Assembly: GCF_003670275.1 (NCBI RefSeq)
Contig: NZ_QXJF01000012.1
Span: 27,350-91,349 of the forward strand
DNA length: 64,000 nucleotides
Reading direction: 5' to 3'
DNA from: Helicobacter labetoulli
GTDB taxonomy: Bacteria; Campylobacterota; Campylobacteria; Campylobacterales; Helicobacteraceae
Numbering within the stretch: position 1 is the first letter of the stretch; each line of letters starts with the position of its first letter. Shown here piece after piece: positions 18,802 through 27,680 of the stretch. A model generated the notes under the pieces. It worked only from the letters and a program-made list of their open reading frames with translations, ran no database searches and was not told where the DNA came from. The position numbers were made by a program, and so were the translations under genes.

Positions 18802-19605
18802 GTGTATGTTGCAAAAGGGCTTGTGTTGAAAAAAGTCGTGCATAAAATGCGTATGTTAAGAATCCATAGAGATGGCAGGGCGGAGACATTACAAGATGAT
18901 GTCATTGAGGAGCAACGCATAGCCTTTTATCTTAATGGCACAAAGCTTTTGTCGGTGATGAGTTTGCCTTATCACCAAGACGCTCATTTGGTAGGTTTTT
19001 TACTCAATGAGGGCGTGTTAGAATCTGTAAATGATATTATCTCGCTTGAAATTGCTAAAGATGGCTTAAGCGTGTATATGCAAGCTAAGATTAAAGAATC
19101 TAAACTCGCTCATCTCCATAAGGAAAAAACTTTAACAACAGGTTGCTGTGTGGGGGTGAGTGCGAATTTTGATGGTGAGATTACGCAAAAATTTATCGCT
19201 TCAACAATGCGAGTGAGTGCGGATAGAATCTTTGAGTTGATTGATGAGTTTAATGCCCCAAGTGAGCTTTTTTCGCAGACAGGCTGTGTGCATAAGGCTA
19301 TGCTTGTGTGTAAAAAAACGCTTATATGCGAAGATGTGGGGCGACATAATGCTATTGATAAAGTCATCGGTATGGCAAGGCTAAGTCATTTGAGTTTGCA
19401 AGATTCTATTCTCATAGTAAGTGGAAGGCTTTCGATGGAAATGGTTATAAAAGCGGCAATGAGTGATATTCCTATGGTGATTTCTCGTGCAGCGACAACA
19501 CACCTTGGTATTAAATCCGCACAGCTTTTGGGGGTAAGTCTTGTGGGTTTTGCTCGTGGCGATACGCTTAATCTTTACACACATACTTCACGCATTGTAT
19601 GTTAG
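18802..19605 (+). CDS. fdhD: Formate dehydrogenase accessory sulfurtransferase FdhD
   Basis: The protein contains the FdhD cysteine loop (TGCCVGVSANF near residue 113) and the conserved CEDVGRHNAIDKVIG and SGRLSMEMVIKAAM stretches. FdhD transfers sulfur from IscS to the molybdenum cofactor of FDH and is needed for activity. The start is unsure: GTG 18802 gives 267 residues but there is no good ribosome binding site, and in-frame TTG, GTG and ATG codons follow up to 18850. It ends the fdh run. Confidence 0.88.
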   Translation: MYVAKGLVLKKVVHKMRMLRIHRDGRAETLQDDVIEEQRIAFYLNGTKLLSVMSLPYHQDAHLVGFLLNEGVLESVNDIISLEIAKDGLSVYMQAKIKESKLAHLHKEKTLTTGCCVGVSANFDGEITQKFIASTMRVSADRIFELIDEFNAPSELFSQTGCVHKAMLVCKKTLICEDVGRHNAIDKVIGMARLSHLSLQDSILIVSGRLSMEMVIKAAMSDIPMVISRAATTHLGIKSAQLLGVSLVGFARGDTLNLYTHTSRIVC

Positions 19606-19626
19606 AATATTCAGTGTTTTTTACCT

Positions 19627-19664
19627 ATTTTGTAAATAGTTGCATATACAACTATTTACAAAAT
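19627..19664. promoter_or_regulatory. 38-bp perfect palindromic operator candidate before hefABC
   Basis: ATTTTGTAAATAGTTG and its exact reverse complement flank CATATA, 16 bp per arm. It overlaps the place of the -35 region of the promoter candidate at 19670. Such symmetry next to an RND efflux operon suggests a site for a TetR-family repressor (CmeR plays that role for cmeABC in Campylobacter). No regulator gene is adjacent. A terminator for fdhD is the alternative, but no T run follows. Confidence 0.65.
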
Positions 19665-19669
19665 TTGGT

Positions 19670-19675
19670 TAGAAT
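19670..19675 (+). promoter_or_regulatory. Promoter -10 element (TAGAAT) of hefABC
   Basis: TAGAAT begins six bases after the palindrome and 44 bases before the hefA start. A repressor bound to the palindrome would cover the -35 region and block RNA polymerase. Confidence 0.5.
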
Positions 19676-19713
19676 CCCACTCCAAATTTTCACAATCATT
19701 ATTTAGGAGCTAT

Positions 19714-21135
19714 ATGATGAGAAAAGGTATTTTATGTATGGTGTTTTTCTTTGCTTCGCAGATGTTTGCGGAGATTCAAGATGATAATTTTGAGCCAGAA
19801 CAAGTATATCAGTTTGAGGAGGTGAGTGAATCTGCAAAGGAGGATTCCAAAGCTCAAGGAGACACTCAAATCTCAACTGATGAACGCGAGACAAACAAGA
19901 CTTCAGGGCGACTTTTTACCTTGATAGAATTGTTAGAGGGAGCAAAGAAAAATTACAATCTTGAGGCTAAGGAGTTAGCGATTCTACAAGCTCAAGCGGT
20001 GAATCGTGCAGCGTATGGTGAGTTTTTGCCCACACTTGATGGCGCATATCAATACCAAGATACGGATAATCCAAGTATGCGGCTCAAAGCCCACACAAGC
20101 AGTGCAAAGGCGAATTGGGAGATTTTTAGCGGATTTAAGACTTATAATAAAGTGCGTGAAAAAGGCTTGTTGTATCGTGCAAGTATTGAGGATAAGGAGC
20201 ATACAAAAGATCAATTATTTTTAAATATCATTGAGCAGTATTATGGATATTTTACTAATCGCGCACAGCTTTTAAGCCTTGAGCAGAAACGCACACAACT
20301 TGAATCTAGTATTAAACGCGTGGAGCGTTTGTATAATGCAGGGCTTACAACCATTGATGATGTAGAATCTTTGCGTGCAGAAGTCCTTGCCACAGAACAC
20401 GAACTTGCTAATATTAAAATGGAGATTGAAAAAAATAAATTTATGCTTTCACTTTTATCAAACACGGAAGTAGAAGCGTTAGAACGCAAGAGTATCAAAA
20501 CACCACTTTTCAAGCTTGATGAGAATAGGCACGATTTGAATATGCTTAATTTCCAAGCCCAAAGTGCTAAATATCAAGCAAGACAGATTAATTATTTACC
20601 GATTGTAAGCGTGAGTGATACCTATGTGATTAATAGTGATATTACTAAAAATGGCTCTCTTGCATTCAAGGACTTGCCACCGGGTATGAATGCAAATGAT
20701 ATGCTTCCTATGATTCAGCGTTCATTCCCACTCAATCAAAATCAAATTATGATAAGTGCAACCATTCGTCTTGATGCCCTAACAATCTATCGTCAAAATG
20801 AAGCAGCACGACTTGGCTATATGAAATCACTTAAAGAGCTTGCCTATAAAAAAGAAGAGCAGAAAAAAGATGAAAGAATGTATCGTAAAAGCCTAGAGAT
20901 TGCCGTAGCAAAGATTAAGGCAAGTGAGGCAGCACTGCGTTCAGCAAATATTGCTTTTGACAATGTGGCTAAAAAATATGACGCACAGATTCTAAACTTT
21001 ACGGATTATTTGCAGTCTTTGACAAAAAAGGTAGAGGCGGAGGCGACTTATAATCAGGCGTTAAATAACTATGAAATGCAAAAAGCATATTATATTTATT
21101 ATAGCGGACAAGATTTGGCTCAACACATTGAATAA
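19714..21135 (+). CDS. hefA: TolC-type outer membrane efflux protein
   Basis: The 473-residue protein has a signal peptide (cleavage near residue 19), an acidic linker, and two outer membrane efflux protein repeats with long coiled coils at about 70-260 and 300-465. It forms the outer membrane channel of the tripartite pump whose other genes follow. AGGAG precedes the ATG. The set TolC-type, short adaptor, RND in this order is the hefABC layout of Helicobacter. Confidence 0.85.
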   Translation: MMRKGILCMVFFFASQMFAEIQDDNFEPEQVYQFEEVSESAKEDSKAQGDTQISTDERETNKTSGRLFTLIELLEGAKKNYNLEAKELAILQAQAVNRAAYGEFLPTLDGAYQYQDTDNPSMRLKAHTSSAKANWEIFSGFKTYNKVREKGLLYRASIEDKEHTKDQLFLNIIEQYYGYFTNRAQLLSLEQKRTQLESSIKRVERLYNAGLTTIDDVESLRAEVLATEHELANIKMEIEKNKFMLSLLSNTEVEALERKSIKTPLFKLDENRHDLNMLNFQAQSAKYQARQINYLPIVSVSDTYVINSDITKNGSLAFKDLPPGMNANDMLPMIQRSFPLNQNQIMISATIRLDALTIYRQNEAARLGYMKSLKELAYKKEEQKKDERMYRKSLEIAVAKIKASEAALRSANIAFDNVAKKYDAQILNFTDYLQSLTKKVEAEATYNQALNNYEMQKAYYIYYSGQDLAQHIE

Positions 21136-21170
21136 AATTGAGTAGTAAGCAACAAAAAAAAGGAGAAAAG

Positions 21171-21869
21171 ATGAGAAAGATTCTATTGGTGGGATTAATG
21201 TTATTATCGCATATGTATGCGGGCGAAGATGTGTATGCGATTTTTAATGCTGAAGCGATAAAAGATGCGAATTTGAATCTCGCAACGAGCGGGATTGTAT
21301 CAAATATTTTAGTTGATGTGGGGAGTGAAGTAAAAAAAGGAGATTTACTTCTCACACTTTTTAACCAAGATATAGAATCTCAAGCGCGTTCAACAGAGCA
21401 GCAATATATCTTTGCTAAAAAACAATATGAACGATATCAAAGAAGTGGTGGAGCTGTGGATAGAAACACACTTGATAGGTATAAATCAGAATATAAAAAG
21501 CTTGAGGCGGACTATTCTTACCAAATGGCGATGTTAAGCAAAACGCAGCTTAAAGCCCCTTTTGATGGTGTAATCGCTTCTAAAGAGATTGAGCTAGGCG
21601 ATGGTGTGAGTGCCAATAGCACAAAGCTTTTTAGGCTGATAACTAAAGATGTAAAGCTTGTGCTTGAATTTGATTTTAAATACATCAGTAAGGTTAAGGT
21701 AGGTGATAGATTTGACTTCCGCATTGATGGGAGAAAAGAGGATTTGCACACAACTATTAGCAAAATTTATCCAACTGCCAGCACAAACACACGCAAAGTC
21801 AAAGCTGAAGCCATAGTCCAAGGTGTGATTCCCGGGACATTTGGTGATGGCTATATAAGGACAAAATAA
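21171..21869 (+). CDS. hefB: RND efflux periplasmic adaptor (membrane fusion protein)
   Basis: The 232-residue adaptor has a signal peptide, the lipoyl-like halves (GIVSNILVDVGSEVKKGDLL and TQLKAPFDGVIASKEIELG) and a short coiled coil between them. It joins the RND pump to the outer membrane channel. It is much shorter than AcrA (about 400), as usual for HefB. The ATG at 21171 is chosen because AAAGGAG lies just upstream and a clean signal peptide follows; an in-frame TTG at 21138 is less likely. It overlaps hefC by one base. Confidence 0.85.
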   Translation: MRKILLVGLMLLSHMYAGEDVYAIFNAEAIKDANLNLATSGIVSNILVDVGSEVKKGDLLLTLFNQDIESQARSTEQQYIFAKKQYERYQRSGGAVDRNTLDRYKSEYKKLEADYSYQMAMLSKTQLKAPFDGVIASKEIELGDGVSANSTKLFRLITKDVKLVLEFDFKYISKVKVGDRFDFRIDGRKEDLHTTISKIYPTASTNTRKVKAEAIVQGVIPGTFGDGYIRTK

Positions 21870-24800
21870 TGTATAAGTTTGCCATTACTCGCCCAATTAC
21901 AACCTTGATGTTTGCTTTGGCTATTTTGTTTTTTGGGTTTTTGGGTGTGAAAAAAATGCCAACTTCACTTTTTCCGGATATTGATTTTCCTGTGGCTGTG
22001 GTGATTACAAGCTATCCGGGGGCAAGTGCGGAGATTGTGGAGACAAAGGTAACTGATAAGATTGAAGAAGCAGTTATGGGGATTGATGGGATAAAAAAAG
22101 TAACTTCTAGTTCAGCACGAAATGTGAGTATGGTTATTGTGCAGTTTGAGCTAGAAAAGCCCCTTGATAGTGCAGTCAATGATGTGCGGGATAAGGTAGG
22201 GTCTTTGCAGCTAGATTCTGGAGTAAAGACACCAAGTATCAATAAATTTGATAGTTCTTCTATGCCGATAGTTTCAATTTTTCTTACAAGCGATAAGGTG
22301 AGTTCGGCTGAGCTTATGCGACACGCTAAGGATAATATTAAGCCTTTATTGCAAAAAATATCTGGCGTTGGTGGCGTTGAGATGAGGGGGCATAGAGAGC
22401 GTCAAATTAGAATCTTTGTAAGCCCTAGTATGCTTAATAAATATGGTTTAACCTATACGGATATTTCTAATAAAATTGGGCTAGAAAATCTTGAAATAGA
22501 TGGCGGTAGGCTTATTGGCACACTGCAAGAGTGGGCGATTACCACAGACGCACAAAGCACGGATTTAAGTGATGTGGGGAATATTCGCGTAGCTGAAGGC
22601 ATTAGATTAGGGGATATTGCGACTATTGAAGATGGGATTGAAGAAGATAAGACTTTTGCGTCCTTAGATAAAACACCCGGCGTTATCTTTGAAGTGCAAA
22701 AAATTTCTGGAGCAAATGATATTTCTATTGCTGATGGGGTGATGAAAGTGCTTCCGCAGATTCAGGCAATTAGCCCTGATTATGAGGTGAGGGCATTTAA
22801 AGATACAACACAAAATGTCCGTTCGGCTATCTCTTCTGTGGAATTTGATGTGTTGTTGGGCGTATTTTTGGCAGTGTTTGTTGTGTTTATGTTCCTAAGG
22901 AGTGCGACTATTACGCTTGTGTCAGCTATGAGTATTCCTATTTCTATTTTTGGGACTTTTGCTTTAATGAATTTCTTTGGATTTTCGCTTAATATGCTAA
23001 CACTTCTTGCTGTGGCTCTTGCTATTGGGATTATTATTGATGATGCCATTGTTGTGATTGAGAATATTCACAAAAAGTTAGAATCTGGTATGCGTAAGCG
23101 TGAGGCAGCCTATGAGGGTGTGCGTGAGATTGGTTTTGCGTTGATTGCTATCTCGGCTATGTTGCTTTCGGTATTTATCCCTGTGGGAAGTATGAGTGGG
23201 ATTGTTGGGAGATTCTTCCAAAGCTTTGGGATAACCGTGGCAGCAGCTATTGGAATCTCATATATTGTTGTTATCACTATTATCCCTATGGTTTCTTCAA
23301 TCGTGGTAAATCCCAAGCACTCAAGATTCTATTATCGCACAGAGCCATTTTTTAAAGCACTTGATAGCTATTATGTCAAAACCCTTGCCCTTGTATTGCG
23401 GAATAAGGTTAAGGTGATTGTGGGCATTGTGGGGGTGTTTTTTCTCTCCATTATGCTTTTGACTAAGATTGGTATGGAGTTTATTATCCCTGATGATAAG
23501 AGTGAGTTTCAAGTCTTTTTGGAGACAAAGCCCGGCATTAGTATGAGTGCAATGAAAGAAAAAACGGGAATCTTACAAGATATTGTTATGGCAAATGAGA
23601 ATGTTGAATTTACTTCATTGCAGATTGGCTATACAAATGAGAAAAATATCTTTAAGGCTCAAATTTATGCGCAATTAAAACCGATTAAGGAGCGGAAACT
23701 TTCGCAGTTTGAGATTATGGCTGAGGTGGGTGAAAAGCTTAAAAATAGTGAGTTGGCTAATGAGTTTGTCATTTCACTATCAGAAGTCTCCGATATAGGC
23801 GGAGGGGATAATTCCCCTTATCAGGTGGCGATTCTTGCACCAAATGATGAGGCATTGCATAAGTCAAAAGACAATCTCATTGCATTGCTTAAAAATGACC
23901 CCATTCTTGCAGGAAAGGTAGATAATATCCATATCAATGCTGCGGATAATCTGCCTGAATATCGCTTAAAGGTGCTAAAACAAAATGCAAGTCGCTATGG
24001 CGTGAGTGCAAAAGAGATTGGGAATGTAGTGCGAGGGGCATTCTCTGGGGAAGCTGCTATTGGGTATTATAAAGAGCGTGGAAAAGAGTATGATATTACC
24101 ATACGCGTGCCTGATACGGATAGAATCTCCATTAATGATATTAAAAAGCTTCAAGTGAAAAATGGCAATGGCGAGTTGATGTTTGTAGAAGGGCTTGTAG
24201 AGATAGAATCTACAACTGCACCATCAGTTATTACGCGTCTTGATAGGCAAAGATCACTTACCGTGTATGCCTACCCGATAAAGGATTCTGGAATCTCTTT
24301 GGGGGATATGATGAAAATTACTGCTCAAAAGCAGGGCGAGTGGCTTGAATCTGGAGCGACTTTTAGGCTTCAAGGTGAAGCAGAAAACGCACAAGAGATG
24401 ATGGTAGCTTTTCTTGTAGCGGTTTTAACGGCTATTGTGCTTATTTATCTTATCCTTGCGGCGTTGTATGAGAGCTTCTTGCAGCCCATTGTTATTATGA
24501 TGACCTTGCCTTTTAGCTTTTCTGGTGCATTTATCGCACTCTTTGTTGTGGGGCAGCCTTTCAGTATGTTCTCACTTATGGGGCTTATGATTCTTATGGG
24601 GCTTGTTGGGAAAAATGCGACTTTGCTTATTGATGTGGCAAATGAGAAAAGAAAAGAGGGGTATAGCACCGATGAAGCACTTATACTCGCTGGAGAATCT
24701 CGGCTGCGTCCAATTCTTATGACAACAATTGCTATGGTGTTTGGTATGATACCTTTGGCTATTTCTGTTGGCTCGGGTGCTGGTATGAAATCGCCTATGG

Positions 24801-24937
24801 GGATTTGTATTATTGGAGGGCTACTTTTCTCTATGTTTTTGAGTTTGCTTATTGTGCCTGCGTTGTATCGGTTGCTTGTGCCAATTGATGATTGGTTGCA
24901 GAGATTCTACAAACCTAAGGCGGAGGATAAGTTTTAA
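21869..24937 (+). CDS. hefC: RND family efflux pump, inner membrane subunit
   Basis: The 1,022-residue protein has the two-fold RND plan: a first helix, a large periplasmic loop, six helices near residues 325-530, a second loop, and six helices near 840-1010. Proton-relay aspartates sit in IGIIIDDAIVVIENI. It exports drugs or bile salts using the proton gradient; HefC of H. pylori is the closest known case. The substrate cannot be read from sequence. Translation is coupled to hefB (TAATG). Confidence 0.88.
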   Translation: MYKFAITRPITTLMFALAILFFGFLGVKKMPTSLFPDIDFPVAVVITSYPGASAEIVETKVTDKIEEAVMGIDGIKKVTSSSARNVSMVIVQFELEKPLDSAVNDVRDKVGSLQLDSGVKTPSINKFDSSSMPIVSIFLTSDKVSSAELMRHAKDNIKPLLQKISGVGGVEMRGHRERQIRIFVSPSMLNKYGLTYTDISNKIGLENLEIDGGRLIGTLQEWAITTDAQSTDLSDVGNIRVAEGIRLGDIATIEDGIEEDKTFASLDKTPGVIFEVQKISGANDISIADGVMKVLPQIQAISPDYEVRAFKDTTQNVRSAISSVEFDVLLGVFLAVFVVFMFLRSATITLVSAMSIPISIFGTFALMNFFGFSLNMLTLLAVALAIGIIIDDAIVVIENIHKKLESGMRKREAAYEGVREIGFALIAISAMLLSVFIPVGSMSGIVGRFFQSFGITVAAAIGISYIVVITIIPMVSSIVVNPKHSRFYYRTEPFFKALDSYYVKTLALVLRNKVKVIVGIVGVFFLSIMLLTKIGMEFIIPDDKSEFQVFLETKPGISMSAMKEKTGILQDIVMANENVEFTSLQIGYTNEKNIFKAQIYAQLKPIKERKLSQFEIMAEVGEKLKNSELANEFVISLSEVSDIGGGDNSPYQVAILAPNDEALHKSKDNLIALLKNDPILAGKVDNIHINAADNLPEYRLKVLKQNASRYGVSAKEIGNVVRGAFSGEAAIGYYKERGKEYDITIRVPDTDRISINDIKKLQVKNGNGELMFVEGLVEIESTTAPSVITRLDRQRSLTVYAYPIKDSGISLGDMMKITAQKQGEWLESGATFRLQGEAENAQEMMVAFLVAVLTAIVLIYLILAALYESFLQPIVIMMTLPFSFSGAFIALFVVGQPFSMFSLMGLMILMGLVGKNATLLIDVANEKRKEGYSTDEALILAGESRLRPILMTTIAMVFGMIPLAISVGSGAGMKSPMGICIIGGLLFSMFLSLLIVPALYRLLVPIDDWLQRFYKPKAEDKF

Positions 24938-24970
24938 CAAAGAGGTGCGATACAATATACAAAAACAAGC

Positions 24971-24976
24971 TATAAT
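24971..24976 (+). promoter_or_regulatory. Promoter -10 element (TATAAT) of the M15 peptidase gene
   Basis: A perfect TATAAT lies 32 bases before the ATG of the peptidase gene, in the 70-base gap after hefC. No clear -35 box is seen, as usual in this group. Confidence 0.55.
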
Positions 24977-25007
24977 TGCGATATGAGCTAGATTCTAGGG
25001 CGAGGAT

Positions 25008-25775
25008 ATGAAGCAAATAGTATGTTTATGTATGTTTGTATGGCTTGGCGCACACGAGATAGATGATGCCCTAGCCCAAGAGTGCATTAAGCGGTATTAT
25101 CCGCAGGTGGAGAGGATTGCCGATAATGAGGTGGTGCTTGAATCTGGGGCAAGATTTGTATGGAATGATGGCAGGGAGAAGGACTATGATGAGAAGATTC
25201 TATCCCCTGATATGAATGATGCTTTTAGCTATCCTTATCCACTTCAAGGCAATGTGCTGGATCGCAATAAAGATACTTCAAGGGTAAGGCATTTAGGATT
25301 CTATAAAGAGATTTATGGACACTCAGCAGATGAAGTGAAAACTCATCTTGTGAAGTTGCCGTGGTTTCCACATCGTTTTGAAAAGGGATTTGTGGTTGTT
25401 ACAACGCTCAATGGCGTGAGCGAAGCCTTTGCTCGTGTAATGCAGAGGTTAGAGAATATACCCCAAGCATACCATCAGTTTTTGAGCGACCAAGATGCTT
25501 TTTATTGGCGTAATATTGCAGATTCTCCAAACCTCTCTCCACATAGTTTTGGGATTGCTCTGGATATTAATACGCAGTTTTCAAAGTATTGGCTTTGGGA
25601 TAGAAAAGAACGCAATGAGTATCAATATGAAAATCAAATCCCCTTAGAGATTGTTCAGGCATTTGAGGCGGAGGGTTTTGTGTGGGGTGGGCGATGGTGG
25701 CATTATGACACAATGCACTTTGAGTATCGCCCAGAGATTATTTGCTATGCGAGGAATTTTAAGCCATTGCGGTAG
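25008..25775 (+). CDS. M15-family peptidoglycan peptidase, exported
   Basis: The 255-residue protein has a short signal-like N-terminus and the M15 zinc site: histidine and aspartate in SPHSFGIALDIN (about residue 180) and a histidine in MHFEYRPE near the end. Such enzymes (VanY/D-Ala-D-Ala or L-Ala-D-Glu type) trim peptide stems of peptidoglycan. Specificity cannot be told. It is a single gene with its own promoter. Confidence 0.75.
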   Translation: MKQIVCLCMFVWLGAHEIDDALAQECIKRYYPQVERIADNEVVLESGARFVWNDGREKDYDEKILSPDMNDAFSYPYPLQGNVLDRNKDTSRVRHLGFYKEIYGHSADEVKTHLVKLPWFPHRFEKGFVVVTTLNGVSEAFARVMQRLENIPQAYHQFLSDQDAFYWRNIADSPNLSPHSFGIALDINTQFSKYWLWDRKERNEYQYENQIPLEIVQAFEAEGFVWGGRWWHYDTMHFEYRPEIICYARNFKPLR

Positions 25776-25914
25776 AATCTGTTGTGTGTTTGTGTGGTGC
25801 AAAATAATATGATCACTTCAAGATTCTTATTTCACTTTGATTTGTGTGATTGATTATTGGTTTAAGGGTAGGTTTGCTATTTTTGGGTTTTTGAGAAATA
25901 TTAACTTTTGATTG

Positions 25915-25933
25915 CCCCCCCCCCTGTTAGAAT
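25915..25933 (+). promoter_or_regulatory. C10 tract joined to an extended -10 (phase-variable promoter candidate)
   Basis: Ten C residues (25915-25924) run directly into TGTTAGAAT, an extended -10 element (TAGAAT at 25928-25933). The tract therefore lies in the spacer between -10 and any -35 box, so a change in its length would alter promoter geometry. The gene it serves is the small membrane protein at 25965. Confidence 0.55.
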
Positions 25934-25964
25934 AACTCTTTATTTTGTAAAAAAGGAGTTAAGA

Positions 25965-26144
25965 ATGGATTTTATTGCAAGATTATTTATTGGGTGGTCA
26001 TCTATTGTTGAAGATAGAGCAAGTAGGGAGTTTTTTTCTATTATAGTGTTTATCTTAAGTTGGATAGCTTTTGTTTATGTTGTTAATATTCTATGCGAGA
26101 TTCGCGATAGTCTTAAGATTATCCGTGATAATAGTAAAAAATAG
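25965..26144 (+). CDS. Small single-span membrane protein, unknown
   Basis: The 59-residue protein has one hydrophobic segment at about residues 24-44 (FFSIIVFILSWIAFVYVVNI) and a charged C-terminal tail (RDSLKIIRDNSKK). I do not recognise a family. The ATG at 25965 has AAAAGGAG nine bases upstream; the longer open frame begins inside the promoter C tract and is not used. It is convergent with dgkA, three bases apart. Confidence 0.65.
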   Translation: MDFIARLFIGWSSIVEDRASREFFSIIVFILSWIAFVYVVNILCEIRDSLKIIRDNSKK

Positions 26145-26147
26145 AAT

Positions 26148-26549
26148 CTACAATACAAATCGCATAAGTAAATAGCTACCCCATACAAATGCCACAAACA
26201 AACACGCCATAAGCTGAATAGCACTGCCCATATCTTTTGCTTTCTTGGCGAGTGGGTGAATCTCAAGGCTTGTAAAGTCAATAGCATTTTCAATCGCAGA
26301 ATTGATAAGCTCTACAATCACGGAAAGCATACAAGGCAGAATCAACAAGATAAGCTCCTGCCAATTTTGTGCGAGAAAGAAAGCGGCGATACTTAGCACA
26401 AGCCCAACGATGAAAACCTGCCTAAAGCCCTCTTCTTCCTTCCACGCAGCCTTAATGCCATCAAGCGAGAAAAAAAAGGCATTATACAAACGCTTAAAGC
26501 CTTTCTTGCCTTTTTTGTCGTTGCGTTGATAGTTGTTCGTATTTTCCAT
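26148..26549 (-). CDS. dgkA: Diacylglycerol kinase, prokaryotic type
   Basis: The 133-residue membrane protein has three helices and the DgkA motif with EGFRQV near residue 40 and VELINSAIENAIDF near 80, where glutamate and asparagine make the active site. It recycles diacylglycerol to phosphatidic acid in the inner membrane. The ATG 26549 is used (AGGTG upstream); the longer reading adds an atypical N-terminus. It follows the unknown gene at 26557 closely, so both may share an mRNA. Confidence 0.9.
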   Translation of the reverse strand: MENTNNYQRNDKKGKKGFKRLYNAFFFSLDGIKAAWKEEEGFRQVFIVGLVLSIAAFFLAQNWQELILLILPCMLSVIVELINSAIENAIDFTSLEIHPLAKKAKDMGSAIQLMACLFVAFVWGSYLLMRFVL

Positions 26550-26556
26550 TTTGCAC

Positions 26557-27558
26557 CTATTGTGAGATGATGTCAAAAACAAAGTTATCTGCAAGGTAAG
26601 AGGTATAAGGATTGAGCAAAAACTCTTTAAGAGAGATAAACTCTTCTTGTGAATCTGCTTTGTGTTGAAATAAGAAACCAATCTGCTTACTCTTACCTAA
26701 TATAAGGCTTTCAAGGGCATTGCCAAGCTCTATAATTTCATTATGATACATATCGCCCATCATTAAACTTAGCCCGATTGTTGCTAACATATTCACATTT
26801 TTGGCACTTTGCTCAAATCCCTCTTGGCTAACAGGCAGCCCTTTGGCATTGCTTTGTAGCTCATAATACTTATATATATCCTTGCTAAAGCCATTGTCTT
26901 TAAGCTTAAATGCAACATTGTTAAGGGCATATTTGTATTCTTCAAAATGCACAGAACTCTCCTCATTGATAAACGCATCAAAATAGAAATCTTGTAGAAT
27001 CTTAGCGATATTTTGTGTTTTGAAGCTCTCGTGCTGATAGGTATCAACGCCTTGTATTTGGTAGGTTGCATTCTTGGCAGTAATGGTGCAGTCAAGATCT
27101 TCAGTCAGTTTGTCATCATTTTGTTTAAGTGAGATGGCACATTTTACATTATTGGGAAAAAAAGATGAAAAAAGAACAAGATTCTCTTTAGAACCCTTAT
27201 CATCTGCATCAATATCTTTCACTTCAAATACTATGTCTTTGATATTTAATGACGCTTGAAGTGAAGTATTATCTATTGAATCTATATCAAATCCCATATT
27301 TTTAAGTGTTAAAACACCCTCTCCATCTGTGGCGACAATCTTTGGACTATAACAGCCTATACTTACAAGCCCACTACAAGAGAAAGGCTCCCACTCCGCA
27401 ATATAACCACTCTCTTGGGCAAAAGATTCAAATTTTTCATTGAGCGTTTTTTCTATATGTGATTTTGTATCCTTTGTTTTGAATGAGAGAAACACTCCCA
27501 AACTTAATGCAATCAATGCACCTAAACCCAAAATAAGAGCAACTAGCTTTTTATTCAT
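26557..27558 (-). CDS. Membrane-anchored periplasmic protein, unknown
   Basis: The 333-residue protein starts with one hydrophobic segment (LVALILGLGALIALSLGVFL), followed by a soluble, largely beta-like region with two cysteines close together (CSGLVSIGCY near residue 61). No family is recognised. It stands upstream of dgkA, seven bases apart, on the same strand. A role at the cell envelope is inference from the anchor. Confidence 0.7.
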   Translation of the reverse strand: MNKKLVALILGLGALIALSLGVFLSFKTKDTKSHIEKTLNEKFESFAQESGYIAEWEPFSCSGLVSIGCYSPKIVATDGEGVLTLKNMGFDIDSIDNTSLQASLNIKDIVFEVKDIDADDKGSKENLVLFSSFFPNNVKCAISLKQNDDKLTEDLDCTITAKNATYQIQGVDTYQHESFKTQNIAKILQDFYFDAFINEESSVHFEEYKYALNNVAFKLKDNGFSKDIYKYYELQSNAKGLPVSQEGFEQSAKNVNMLATIGLSLMMGDMYHNEIIELGNALESLILGKSKQIGFLFQHKADSQEEFISLKEFLLNPYTSYLADNFVFDIISQ

Positions 27559-27595
27559 TGTTTTTCCTTTTGGTATGAAGTAATGGAATTTGCAG

Positions 27596-27601
27596 ATTAT
27601 A
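27596..27601 (-). promoter_or_regulatory. Promoter -10 element (TATAAT) for the 26557-dgkA pair
   Basis: TGTTATAAT on the minus strand is a perfect extended -10, 38 bases before the ATG at 27558. Confidence 0.6.
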
Positions 27602-27633
27602 ACATATAATCGTAATGAAAAAAAGAAAGAGAT

Positions 27634-27667
27634 TCTAGCCCAAGCCCTATGTCAAGGCTAGGCTAGA
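27634..27667 (-). terminator. Hairpin after nrfA, likely terminator
   Basis: TCTAGCC and GGCTAGA, with AGCC/GGCT nested inside, form a long stem about 13 bases past the nrfA stop. On the minus strand it is followed by a T-rich run (TCTCTTTCTTTTTTTC). It would end nrfHA transcription before the promoter of the next gene. Confidence 0.5.
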
Positions 27668-27680
27668 GATTAAAGAAAGG

